In this document: in pieces, positions 39,201 to 51,844 of the stretch | Position numbering within the stretch: the first letter of the stretch is position 1 | Layout of the letters: the number at the start of each line of letters is the position of its first letter | From: Pardosa pseudoannulata | Taxonomy: Eukaryota > Arthropoda > Arachnida > Araneae > Lycosidae | Assembly (NCBI GenBank): GCA_032207245.1 | Contig: CM063503.1 | Coordinates: forward strand, 109,499,354 to 109,563,353 | Length of the DNA stretch: 64,000 nt | Reading direction: 5' to 3' | The notes under the pieces: generated by a model | Databases searched by the model: none | What the model was told of the DNA's origin: nothing | Seen by the model: only the letters and a program-made list of their open reading frames with translations | Position numbers and translations under genes: made by a program

Positions 39201-42200
39201 ATAAACCGTGTGTCACGCTATCTAACCAAGTCTAATGACGAGAGCTTGAGAAGATCGCTTAATTTCGCTTGTTTCTCAAAATTGACTTTTAGCCTCTAAA
39301 CAGGCCAAATATACAAGTTCGACGATATTAACGAAACTACTTAATGTACGTTAATGAAACTTTGTAGGATAGTCTAAAACCGTGTTTTACGCTATCTAAC
39401 CAAGTCTAATGACGAGAGCTTGAGTAGTTCGCTTAATTTCGCTTGTTTCTCAATATTGACTTTTAGCCTCTGAACAGGCCAAATATACAAGTTCGACGAT
39501 ATTAACGAATCTGCTTAAAGTAAGTTAATGGAACTTTGTAGGATAGTCCAAAACCGTGTTTTACGCTATCTAACCAAGTCTAATGACGAGAGCTTGAGTA
39601 GTTCGCTTAATTTCGCTTGTTTCTCAAAATTGACTTTTAGCCTCTAAACAGGCCAAATATACAAGTTCGACGATATTAACGAAACTACTTAAAGTACGTT
39701 AATGAAACTTTGTAGGATAGTCTATAACCGTGTTTAACGCTATCTAACCAAGTCTAATGACGAGAGCTTGAGTAGTTCGCTTAATTTCGCTTGTTTCTCA
39801 AAATTGACTTTTAGTCTCTATACAGGCCAAATATACAAGTTCGACGATATTAACGAAACTACTTAAAGTACGTTCATGACACGTAGTAGGATAGTCTAGA
39901 ACCGTGTTGTACGCTATCTAACAAAGTCTAATGACGAGAGCTTGAGTATTTCGCTTAATTTCACTTTTTTCTCAAAATTGACTTTTAGCCTCTAAACAGG
40001 CCAAATATACAAGTTCGACGATATTAACGAAACTACTTAAAGTACGTTAATGAAACTTTGTAGGATAGTCTAAAACCGTGTTTTACGCTATCTAACCAAG
40101 TCTAATGACGAGAGCTTGAGTATTTCGCTTAATTTCGCTTGTTTCTCAAAATTGAGTTTTAGCCTCTAAACAGGCCAAATATACAAGTTCGACGATATTA
40201 ACGAAACTACTTAAAGTACATTAATGAACTTTGTAGGATAGTCTAGAACCGTGTTTTACGCTACCTATCCAAGTCTAATGACGAGAGCTTGAGTATTCGC
40301 TTAATTTCGCTTGTTTCTCAAAATTGACTTTTAGCATTTAAACAGGCCAAATATACAAGTTCGACGATATTAACGAAACTACTCAAAGTACGTTAATGAA
40401 ACTTTGTAGGATAGTCTAAAACCATGTTTTACGCTATCTAACCAAGTCTAATGACGAGAGCTTGAGTAATTCGCTTAATTTCGCTTGTTTCTCAAAATTG
40501 ACTTTTAGCCTCTAAACAGGCCAAATATACAAGTTCGACGATATTAACGAAACTACTTAAAGTACGTTAATGAAACTTTGTAGGATAGTCTAAAACCGTG
40601 TTTTACGCTATCTAACCAAGTCTAATGACGAGAGCTTGAGTAGTTCGCTTAATTTCGCTTGTTTCTCAAAATTGACTTTTAGCCTCTAAACAGGCCAAAT
40701 ATACAAGTTCGACGATATTAACGAAACTACTCAAAGTACGTTAATGGAACTTTGTAGGATAGTCTAGAACCGTGTTTTACGCTATCTAACCAAGTCTAAT
40801 GACGAGAGCTTGAGTATTTCGCTTAATTTCGCTTGTTTCTCAAAATTGACTTTTAGCGTCTAAACAGGAAAAATATACAAGTTCGACGATATTAACGAAA
40901 CTACTTAAAGTACGTTCATGACACGTAGTAGGATAGTCTAGAACCGTGTTGTACGCTATCTAACAAAGTCTAATGACGAGAGCTTGAGTATTTCGCTTAA
41001 TTTCACTTTTTTCTCAAAATTGACTTTAACTTCTAAACAGGCCAAAGATACGTTCGACGATATTAACGAAACTACTTAAAGTACGTTAATGAAACTTTGT
41101 AGGATAGTCTAAAACCATGTTTTACGCTATCTAACCAAGTCTAATGACGAGAGCTTGAGTATTTCGCTTAATTTCGCTTGTTTCTCAAAATTGACTTTTA
41201 GCCTCTAAACAGGCCAAATATACAAGTTCGACGATATTAACGAAACTACTTAAAGTACGTTAATGAAACTCTGTATGATAGTCTAAAACCGTGTTTTACG
41301 CTATTTAACCAAGTCTAATGACGAGAGCTTGAGTAGTTCGCTTAATTTCGCTTGTTTCTCAAAATTGACTTTTAGCCTCTAAACAGGCCAAATATACAAG
41401 TTCGACGATATTAACGAAACTACTCAAAGTACGTTAATGAAACTTTGTAGGATAGTCTAAAACCGTGTTTTACGCTATCTAACCAAGTCTAATGACGAGA
41501 GCTTGAGTATATCGCTTAATTTCTTTTGTTTCTCAAAATTGACTTTTAGCCTCTAAACAGGCCAAATATACAAGTTCGACGATATTAACGAAACTACTTA
41601 AAGTACGTTAATGAAACTTTGTAGGATAGTCTAAAAACTTGTTTTACGCTATCTAACCAAGTCTAATGACGAGAGCTTGAGTAGTTCGCTTAATTTCGCT
41701 TGTTTCTCAAAATTGACTTTTAGCCTCTAAACAGGCCAAATATACAAGTTCGACGATATTAACGAAACTACTTAAAGTACGTTAATGAAACTTTGTAGGA
41801 TAGTCTATAACCGTGTTTTACCCTATCTAACCAAGTCTAATGACGAGAGCTTGAGTAGTTCGCTTAATTTCGCTTGTTTCTCAAAATTGACTTTTAGCCT
41901 CTAAACAGGCCAAATATACAAGTTCGACGATATTAACGAAACTACTTAAAGTACGTTAATGAAACTTTGTAGGATAGTCTAAAACCGTGTTTTACGCTAT
42001 CTAACCAAGTCTAATGACGAGAGCTTGAGTATTTCGCTTAATTTCGCTTGTTTCTCAAAATTGACTTTTAGCCTCTAAACAGGCCAAATATACAAGTTCG
42101 AAGATATTAACGAAACTACTTAAAGTACGTTAATGGAATTTTGTACGATAGTCTAGAACCGTGTTTTACGCTATCTAACCAAGTCTAATGACGAGAGCTT

Positions 42201-44332
42201 GATTATTTCGCTTAATTTCGCTTGTTTCTCAAAATTGACTTTTAGCCTCTAAACAGGCCAAATATACAAGTTCGACGATATTAACGAAACTACTTAAAGT
42301 ACGTTAATGAAACTTTGTAGGATAGTCTAAAACCGTGTTTTACGCTATCTAACCAAGTCTAATGACGAGAGCTTGAGTAGTTCGCTTAATTTCGCTTGTT
42401 TCTCAAAATTGACTTTTAGCCTCTAAACAGGCCAAATATACAAGTTCAACGATATTAACGAAACTACTTAAAGTACGTTAATGAAACTCTCTAGAATAGC
42501 CTAGAAACATATTCTACGCTATTTAACCAAGTCTAATGGCGAGAGCTTGAGTAGTTCGCTTAATTTCGCTTGTTTCTCAAAATTGACTTTTAGCCTCTAA
42601 ACAGGCCAAATATAAATGTTCGACGATATTAACGAAACTACTTAAATTACGTTAATGAAACTTTGTAGGATAGTCAAAAACCGTGTTTTACGCTATCTAA
42701 CCAAGTCTAATGACGAGATGTTCAGTAGTTCGCTTAATTTCGCTTGTTTCTCAAAATTGACTTTTAGCCTCTAAACAAGCCAAATATACAAGTTCAACGA
42801 TATTAACGAAACTACTTAAAAGTACGTTAATGAAACTTTGTAGGATAGTCTAAAACCGCGTTTTACGCAATCTAACCAAGTTTACTGACAAGAGCTTGAG
42901 TAGTTCGCTTAATTTCGCTTGTTTCTCAAAATTGACTTTTAGCCTCTTAACAGGCCAAATATACAAGTTCGACGATATTAACGAAACTACTTAAAGTACG
43001 TTAATGAAACTTTGTAGGATAGTCTAAAACCGTGTTTTACGCTATCTAACCAAGTCTAATGACGAGAGCTTGAGTACTTCGCTTAATTTCGCTTGTTTCT
43101 CAAAATTGACTTTTAGCCTCTTAACAGGCCAAATATACAAGTTCGACGATATTAACGAAACTACTTAAAGTACGTTAATGAAACTTTGTAGGATAGTCTA
43201 AAACCGTGTTTTACGCTATCTAACCAAGTCTAATGACGAGAGCTCGAGTACTTCCCTTAATTTCGCTTGTTTCTCAAAATTGACTTTTAGCATCTTAACA
43301 GGCCAAATATACAAGTTCGACGATATTAACGAAACTACTTAAAGTACGTTAATGGAACTTTGTATGATAGTCTAAAACCGTGTTTTACGCTATCTAACCA
43401 AGTCTAATGAAGAGAGCTTGAGTAGTTCCCTTAATTTCGCTTGTTTCTCAAAATTGACTATTAGCCTCTTAACAGGCCAAATATACAAGTTCGACGATAT
43501 TAACGAAACTACTTAAAGTACGTTAATGAAACTTTGTAGGATAGTCTAGAACCGTGTTTTACGCTATCTAACCAAGTCTAATGACGAGAGCTTGAGTATT
43601 TCGCTTAATTTCGCTTGTTTCTCAAAATTGACTTTTAGCCTCTAAACAGGCCAAATATACAAGTTCGACGATATTAACGAAACTGCTTAAAGTACGTTAA
43701 TGGAATTTTGTACGATAGTCTAGAACCGTGTTTTACGCTATCTAACCAAGTCTAATGACGAGAGCTTGAGTATTTCGCTTAATTTCGCTTGTTTCTCAAA
43801 ATTGACTTTTAGCCTCTAAACAGGCCAAATATACAAGTTCGACGATATTAACGAAACTACTTAAAGTACGTTAATGGAACTTTGTAGGATAGTCTAGAAC
43901 CGTGTTTTACGCTATCTAACCAAGTCTAATGACGAGAGCTTGAGTATTTCGCTTAATTTCGCTTGTTTCTCAAAATTGACTTTTAGCCTCTAAACAGGCC
44001 AAATATACAAGTTCGACGATATTAACGAAACTACTTAAAGTACGTTAATGGAACTTTGTAGGATAGTCTAAAACCGTGTTTTACGCTATCTAACCAAGTC
44101 TAATGACGAGAGCTTGAGTAGTTCGCTTAATTTCGCTTGTTTCTCAAAATTGACTTTTAGCGTCTAAACAGGCCAAATATACAAGTTCGACGATATTAAC
44201 GAAACTGCTTAAAGTACGTTAATGAAACTCTCTAGTATAGCCTAAAACCGTGTTTTACGCTATTTAAGCAAGTCTAATGACGAGAGCTTGAGTAGTTTCG
44301 CTTTAATTTCGCTTGTTTCTCAAAATTGACTT
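18090..44332. repeat. 174-bp satellite DNA array, about 150 monomers
   Basis: Starts of the phase marker ACCGTGTTTTACGC at 18091, 18265, 18439 and 18613 are exactly 174 bp apart, and phase is kept to 44247. About 150 full copies plus an 86-bp partial copy at the right end lie head to tail in one orientation. Most copies differ by a few substitutions or 1-2 bp indels. Each monomer carries nine CpGs in an otherwise AT-rich sequence, an 18-bp dyad TTCG-ACG-ATAT-TAA-CGAA and an 11-bp dyad TACTT-A-AAGTA. Although 174 is divisible by three, no frame stays open across monomers, so it is not a protein repeat. The length is close to a nucleosome repeat, as in many centromeric satellites; that role is inference. 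No CENP-B box match was seen. Confidence 0.98.
36195..36264. repeat. 70-bp CTTCT + A65 insertion in one satellite monomer
   Basis: One monomer is interrupted by CTTCT followed by 65 A residues (36200-36264). The distance between flanking monomer starts (36180 and 36424) is 244 bp, i.e. 174 plus 70, so nothing was lost. It could be the 3' end of a poly(A)-tailed retro-insertion truncated almost to nothing, or an assembly artefact. The LINEs in this window have CCAA-type tails, so they are not the obvious source. Confidence 0.9.
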
Positions 44333-47300
44333 CAGTATTAAATTTATTATTTTTTTAATTAGGTTTTATTTATACCCTTGGTTTAGCTTATAAGAGAGAT
44401 TTATAATCGAGTAAGATTTTTAAATGGTAGTTTAAAAAATGGATAGAATAATGTTTAACAGGTGACATGTTCATACAAATGCAAACAATTTTCAACAAGA
44501 ATGATGGGTCTAATATAAATAGAAAATGCTCTAGCACATTTTCATATGGCAACTCTTCAACCGATAAATCGATTTTCATATAATTATTTTTCAGGAGAAA
44601 AAAACATACATGCATATATACCTTCGAAAAGGGAAAAAAAGTTAATAAAACGGGAACACAACTCTATGTTATTAATCTAGTGGGCTTCAATTATAATATG
44701 TATAATGACGTACTTTAGAAATACTTAAAATGTAGATATGATTTTAGTGGAAGTACCAAATAGGTAGTATGGGTGTATGTCTAACCTATTCCCCCCAAGC
44801 TAATGCCCAGTCCGTAAATGCACTTTTGTATGATTACTTGTACGAAACAGGATCATTTATTGCTTTCTGCTCTGATTTGTGTCATACAAGGACTTCCAGA
44901 ACAGTAGAAATTTCGAAGAATGGGGCAGGTGATCTTCAACTGTAAGAAGTTGCAAACATACAATTTTCTAAGAGTCAAATTCTTCAGATGATTTTCCATT
45001 AACTTTACATGCTGTATTTTACATCCAAGTGAGAATTTGGAATAATTGTTCTTATCTGAAATAAATACAATTCCAAACGAATTGTTACATTTAATGCCTT
45101 AATGTCTATAAATCCACATGTAGCATATCCTATGCACATCAGCAACTCTTCTCTATCAATGATTAAGCAAGAATCTCCGTCAACGACCTCATATGATAGT
45201 ATATTTTATCTCAATACCTAGACCAGAGAAAATGCTTGCGAATTTTGCGAGATAGAGTATAGTGTGGCCACAATCACCAATCTTATCGTGTCTTGATTTC
45301 TGTTTATTGGTGCCATTGGAGAGACTAGATTTCTCTTGAGTCTGCAAAAGTTCTGCCTCCAGACATTTGACCGCTGCTGGGGAGGTTCTAGAATATTTCA
45401 CACAGCTTTCGCCGCTTTTCTTCTTGCATTACTTTTGGCAGTCACTCATTTACACCATTTCGGCTCATTTGAGACCTTGCCTTCTTTGATAAAAATTAGT
45501 TATATTTGGTTTGATAGATCATAGGATAAATTTTCCCATATTTTTTAATCACCTTGTATATTACTATAGTAGATGTGCTATTGGGCATATTGGGTATCCT
45601 AAATTCATGCTAAACATACATTAACCGGTCAAAAGACCATTAATGTATACGTAAAGTTGCGATGGGTAATGAATTTAAAATTCTTGTTGTGTTTCTAATA
45701 CATAAAATTTGACAATATACAATTTTGTTTAATTATAATAAAGTTTGTTTATTTCCTACCCAATATCCCTTTTTCGTATAATCAATCAGGAAACAAAGTA
45801 ATTTGTCCGGATATGGTAGAAATAGGTATGTATTAAGTGTTGGTATGTGTGGTGTTAATTACATTGCGTACTAGTTTGTTTTTATCGAGTGAACATAATC
45901 ATGTTTGAAAGCTCCAAGATTTTTACAAATATATGATTAACAAATGTATTAATCTACATCCGGGATATCACTAGTAGATGAATGCAGATAACAAGTACTT
46001 CTTTGTTTTAGCACTGTTTAGTCTCAAAGTTTAGAACCTTACATTCTGGGCTTTTTTTCTTTATTAAAACATAGTTTAATTTGTAAGAATTTTGATTTTT
46101 ATAAATAATTTTTATATTTTATTATTCCCATTTGATTAACTTCATATTTCAGAGTCCTCAAAATTATCGTACATATTTCCTGTAACAAAATCTTTTTTTT
46201 CTCATTTTCCAGTTCTCTGTTAGTTTAGAAATAAGTACCTATGTTATTAGTAGTTAGAAATCATATAAAAATCGGTATCTGCAAGGTACATCACAGTGTT
46301 CTAACTTGAAACCTATTGAGATTTACTTGTTTAACATAACAGAAATATAAAATTAGAATATAAAATTTTAACGGTCGTTTTACCAGAAATTTAAATATAC
46401 ATTGAATTACAATCTCAAAAACAGTTATTTTGAGTGGTTTCGTATCTATTTTTAATATAATTAAATATAGTCAGTAACAATCTACAGTATCAAAATAATG
46501 CATTAGATCATTTTTACTTTGTCAACTGTAAAAATCTCAATAAAATCTACAATTAGAACCCAGATTAAACCAGTTTTCTTCCTTTATACATGTTTTTTTC
46601 AATTTAATTAACAAAAAAAATGAATACATCTTTAGGTTATGCAATTTTTTCATCCTGTTATAGATACTGCCTGAAACAGCTAGTGAGGTTTAAGATCACT
46701 TATCAAATTTCCAGATTACACTTTGTGATTAACTATCTTGGTGATAACAGGTCACTAATTTTTTTAACCTCCGATCACAACTGATTAGTACTCAGTGTTT
46801 AAATTTATGAATATGTTCATTTTTATGAAGTTACACCATCCGGCAAATTTTACATTAGCTACTCTCTGACAGCTATGAATAGCTTATCATCAGGGGGAAT
46901 AAAAATAAAAATCCTTTCTTCCATGATTGGATTTCATACAATTTTATAGAATACATTGCACTTCAAAATTTTCAGCAATTTATAATCATTTTTCTCTCCC
47001 AGTTTGATAGGCCATTGGATTAAATTGCTTGCATTAAAGATTAAGATCTAAGACGGAAAAGGATTTTAACCATAAAAGTTATGCAAAATTATTCAAGAAA
47101 TTAGTGTAGAGACTTTCTTCAAATAAAAATTTTATGCAAAAACTTAAGTTTCGGCCTACGTCCAAAATGTTAGTAAGTGTGCTTACTTAATAATTTTTAA
47201 TAAGAAAATAAGTATGTTTCAACTTTTGAAAGGTATAAAAATGTTCATATTATTTTAGGTAAAATGTATTATTTTTCTTTCTAGCTGAAGAAATAACAAG

Positions 47301-48289
47301 TAATATATTATACACAAACACACAAAGATAGTGATAGCGTGTGTCTGTGAGCTTGAATGTAAGTGTGTGTGGAAACTGAAGATTGCTATAGTCTTTCAAT
47401 TGAAAGTTTATTAAATGTGTTGAAAGTTTATAAAATGTGTGTAAAAGTATTAAAAATCCTTTATCATTAAAATATATAGATTTAATCTCTATGTGGCTTA
47501 AAATTGTCGATCAATAAAATAAAAATTGTTTAAGCCCTTTAAATATTCTTTAAACAGCTTAAATCATTTTTTATTTTATTACTAATTGCATACTTAACGA
47601 ACGTAATTCATATATAAATATATAGTAAACAGATTTAATACCTTTTGGATTTTAAAAACAATTGAGCACTCTTACACTGTAGAAACACCATATTATTTTG
47701 TTCTGCATAATTATGCATCTACTTTTTACTAAATTAAGACTTTTAAAGATTATAGTTGAGAAAATTGTTAACAAAAATGTATTTAGTTCAAATTTAGTTT
47801 ATATTGTTAGTATGGTATATGTGCTTATTTATGAAGTAAATCACAAAAAGTGTACAAAGAGTACTCTATAGTACGATTATTTTTAGAAGGTGTATTTTGT
47901 AACTAATGTATATATCAGTTTTAAAACATTAAAGTTATATGTATTTATATTATTAATTTTGAACTTTATTCATTCAATAATAATGTATTTAGCTTTCAGT
48001 AAATGAGCACTGTCCCCTTAAAAATATTGGATGATTTAAAGGAAATATTTTCCTATCTGGGGAATTTTAATAGTTGAATTTACCATTTGGAACGATAAAG
48101 TCTTATAGTATCGATATTGAATTTCTTGTAAGAATACAGACTTTCTATCGTAAGTAATTATATAGCTATCAGGAGTCTCCATAAATGTGCTTATTAAAAT
48201 TAACTTTAATTTAAATCAACTCAATCACACTCACTGAAAATAAATTTATCGAATTGATATTTCAAATATACAAACACAAAAATATGTGT
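44333..48289. other. AT-rich noncoding DNA right of the satellite
   Basis: No gene can be supported. The minus strand at about 45190-45480 has a coding-like look (Lys/Ala-rich, then SRTSPAAVKCLEAELLQTQE) across two frames, but I do not recognise a family. A short CA/GT-rich patch lies near 47310-47370. It may include deeply decayed downstream parts of the old Jockey element that starts at 49927. Confidence 0.4.
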
Positions 48290-49927
48290 TTATACACCTT
48301 AATACTTTAAGAAGATAGTGTTGACAATTTTAAGATATTTAGGCTTCACATTTGATTGAAGGAAGTCCTTATTGTACGGGTGCACACTAATCAACAAACT
48401 ATTCTGAAATTTTCCGAAATTTATTTTTCACGTGTGGTTGGTTGGTTTGTTAGGGCTTAATGACACTACATCCACCTGGGACAAATTGTGCCAAACACAG
48501 GGATGCATGAACTCCCTTTTCCAATTAAAAAACAATTAAAATCAAAGTATTATAAGAATAAGCAAACAAAGATGAGACAAAACAAACGATGAAAAGCGTA
48601 TATAATTAAAAAAGAGAATGAGGTAAAACAACGCTAAATATGAGAATAAAAATCAATAGATTTTAAAAAGCTAAAAATTTGGATGTGGCGAGGCATTTAA
48701 AAGATATTTGATATCAGGTGTAGAGCAATTAAAAAAAATGGAGACGATGATGAGTGAAGAGAGGACAGTCTATGAGGGCGTGTTTAACTGACATGTCAAC
48801 TTTGCAATGTTTGCATTTAGGTGGCTGGTCACCAAGCAAAAGATGGCAATGTGTGTACTGAGTGTGCCCGATACGGAGACGAGTGGGAATGACATCCTGT
48901 TTTCGAGAAGAAAAAGTGCACCATTTCTCGATATTCGGCTTGATAGCATGCAGTTTATTATCAAACTTCTCGTCCCATGCCTTCTGCCAAATTTTATAAA
49001 AACTAAAGGACTTTTTCACGTGTGAGTAGAAGATATTTTTCAGAAACTACACCTTTAAATTAATTTAACGTTCCATGAGCTGAAACAGAAACCCGTAATA
49101 AATCAAGGTCATTTCACTTCGAGAGTGCATTCGCTTGCTTTGGGGAGGCGACATCCCAAAGAAAATCACCAGAGTGCATTTTCTTTATATTTTTTTCATC
49201 ACCAACTTATTTTAAACTTTTACTTATTATGAAAGATATATCGTTGAATGCAACTTCTTTCAATATGATTACAAAAAATCTGGTGGCAGATATACAAATA
49301 TTATCAGATGGCTAGAAGGACATAAAAGAAGGCATTATATAAGAATATATATTCAGATCCCAGTGACTTCATCCACCATGAAGCTCAACAAGTTTATTCA
49401 GAAGCATGCACCAGTGTTGACCGGGAACTAACTATACGCTCAAAGTTACTCCTAATGTCACTACCACACTTAACGCAATAATTTAGGCTCCACTCACTTC
49501 TTGCAAGCCGAGAACAGAAAGAACGACCAGCCAATTGATTCATATGGGCCAGAATGTACGCTCCGTTTGAACGAAGCCGAGTCCAAAGTGATGTTTCCAA
49601 ACTCCCCGCTAAAATGGAAATGTCATCTAGATGACTTCCCCCATGCTATACCATCTCAATTACCAGGATTCTCATTTCTGAGGACTCGAGTCTCCACACA
49701 CGGCAAACACACAGTCAATTAATAAATCAAGAGAGGCTATGTTCAGAACAGATCATGGTATCACGTGATAAGCCTTAACCTCCGAAGAAGAAACCACAGT
49801 GAGGGGGATGAGAAAAGGAAAAAGTAGAAGGCCAGAGAAGGGTGAAATGGAAAAAAGATTTAAGATTACTGGGGTACCTGAGAATTGCAACACTCATACT
49901 TACCTGAAGTAAGTAAAATCCCTCAAG
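48290..49927 (-). pseudogene. Old Jockey element: 5' UTR and decayed ORF1
   Basis: The minus-strand 5' end at 49927 aligns with the first bases of the Jockey element at 62541, including the folded 51-nt leader and the GGTACCCCAG that follows. Its 5' UTR (49336-49927, 592 nt) matches the 581-nt 5' UTR of that element along its length, for example TTCTGAACATAGCCTCTC and GCGGGGAGTTT. The ORF1 start codon is at 49333-49335. Decayed ORF1 shows ATRFFVI, HSGDFLWDV and TLN-FKGVVSE in the same order as the intact ORF1. It is split by a younger Jockey fragment (48437-49011) and resumes with an ISENFR segment below 48424. Stops and frameshifts throughout; the left limit is uncertain. Confidence 0.78.
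48437..49011 (-). mobile_element. 5'-truncated Jockey LINE nested in old ORF1, with TSD
   Basis: A perfect 13-bp duplication TTTTTCACGTGTG (48424-48436 and 49012-49024) flanks a 575-bp insert. The plus strand begins GTTGGTTTGTTAGGG, then the 3' UTR motif GGGACAAATTGTGCCAAACAC. The minus strand encodes the ORF2 C-terminus from about 49008 to 48729: IWQKAWDEKFDNKLHAIKP, TRLRIGHTQYTH, and the finger CKHCKVDMSVKHALIDC (C-X2-C-X7-H-X4-C). A premature stop removes the last part. Truncated on insertion, so never functional by itself. Confidence 0.93.
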
Positions 49928-50777
49928 AGCAAGAGCGAATGAGATATGTTGGTTATATAACCTATGTATTATTATATATGTAATAAAAAATTCCTTTCAA
50001 AAAGTTGTTGGGTTAATTTTTTAGTGGTGGATTTCTTATGTTCTAAAGAACTTTGGTTTTCATTCTTCCATCAGTTGTAGTAGGTTTCATTATTTCATTA
50101 AATGTTAAATGCGAAACATGCAATACTACTAATATATTTTAATTTAGATGAAAAAGATCTTGCTTTTTAAAAGCTTCTGCTACAACACAGTATTTTTCTC
50201 ATTTAGAATATAAATATATGGACATCACCAAAAATACATTTCAGGGAAATGAAGTTAGTTTTAATTCCTTCAGTAAAGTAATTTTTAATTCTCAACTTAC
50301 TGAATAGTTATAAGAAATATATAATCCTAAATATAAAGCCTGGATTTATTATACACCGTTAAAGGAAAATTGTTCCCAAGCTAGATGCGTTGACGTTGAC
50401 ATGCGAAGAATGTCCAATAGTTGCTTAATGGCAGCCCCCTTGAGGTCACAACATTTTTGTTATTCAGCTGATAAATCTGCAGCGATGACCAAAACATAAT
50501 TGCTATCAAATCGAATCTAGTCAAATTTCAGCCAATTCTATTAAATCCCGTTTAATTAACTTTAGGTCGAGTAATTAGTCACAGAGTGTAAACATGAAAA
50601 TAAGATTTAAACAAACTTTGTAAAATTAATTAGTAAGGAGACGAGAGATATTATAAACCGTTTTTGATATTAGTAATTTAGAGTTATAAAATTTTGTAGA
50701 CATACAACATAGATTAAAATTTTATTAATTTAAGTAGATTATAAAGCAGATAAAGGTTTTAAATTTTAAAAATTTTC
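49928..50777. other. AT-rich noncoding DNA
   Basis: Nothing recognised. A slightly GC-richer patch lies near 50370-50460. Confidence 0.5.
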
Positions 50778-51468
50778 TTAACCCTGATATTCTGTTCATA
50801 TTTACTCCACTTATGTACCATTCGGGTCGATATGACCCGATCCAGAAAACTAACATTTCTTCCTGTAAATGGCAGGTGTCATTTAAGAAATTGTTTAAAC
50901 AATATTCATGTAAGTTCAAAAATAGATTTAAAAGCACAAAGCCTCTATAAAAATGAAAGAAAATATTTGAAATTGAAACTTGCAATAATAATATAAAGCA
51001 TGTGAAAAAATTTCAGTTTTCCAAAAATAGTCTTCGTTTAGTCAATTAGCTTTTGTTCCATTCACTAAGTATAGAATTACACACAAAACAAATGCATTGT
51101 ATTTAGAAGTATCAAGAATGCTATAAAATACTATAAAGAGCCAGATATTTGTTTTTCTTTTATTGGTGCATGTGTTTAAAGGTTGATCCAGAATATCCAC
51201 AGCCCCTTTAGTTGAATTATATTGTATGATCATTAATGTTTTTTTCCTCCCCAGGTCTATTGCTAACTTTGTCGTGATTCACAATGCTCATAAGAATAAC
51301 ATGCTTTTTCATTTTTGGGATGAAATTTAAAAATTATGTTTTATGTAAGATAAAATATGGATCTGTTAACTTCTTTGCTTGGCATTTCTTCAAGTAGTCC
51401 TGTATATTTTCTCTAATGGTGCCAAACCTAGTCATTTTCTATTTTAGTAGAAGTTGTCCTAAGTTCTA

Positions 51469-51503
51469 GGTTGGTTGGTTGAGGCTTAATGACGCAAGGT
51501 CTA
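51469..51503 (-). mobile_element. 35-bp Jockey LINE micro-insertion with TSD
   Basis: GTCCTAAGTTCTA occurs perfectly at 51456-51468 and 51504-51516. Between the copies are 35 bp that start GGTTGGTTGG and continue GAGGCTTAATGACGC, the extreme 3' end of the Jockey group. This is a target-primed insertion truncated after about 35 nt, in the piggyBac pseudogene. Confidence 0.88.
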
Positions 51504-51844
51504 GTCCTAAGTTCTAAGTTGTGAAAAAACCATCACATGCAATATTGTACCGCATTCACATTCCCTGATTTTTTTTACCTTGAACTTTGTTCTTTTCCAC
51601 TGTAAATTTGTGTTTTAAGTCTATGCGAAGTTTTACTGCCATGTAAAGTTCATATTTTGATTCCATATTCAGACAGCTTACTTGGTATATACTGTTTGAA
51701 TGGACATTGGCCAAGAAATCCTATTAGTTACTCATCTACAGTAATAAATTTTCATTAGTATTATACAATTTTGCTAGAATTTCAATCCACTTTTCCTAGG
51801 TATTTCACACATCATCTACTTTATCCAGATTTCTACTTTCTTGA

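Noticed and set aside
18090..44332. CRISPR array or coding tandem repeat
   Set aside because: The 174-bp units are contiguous with no unique spacers, and every frame has a stop in each monomer although the unit length is divisible by three. It is satellite DNA.
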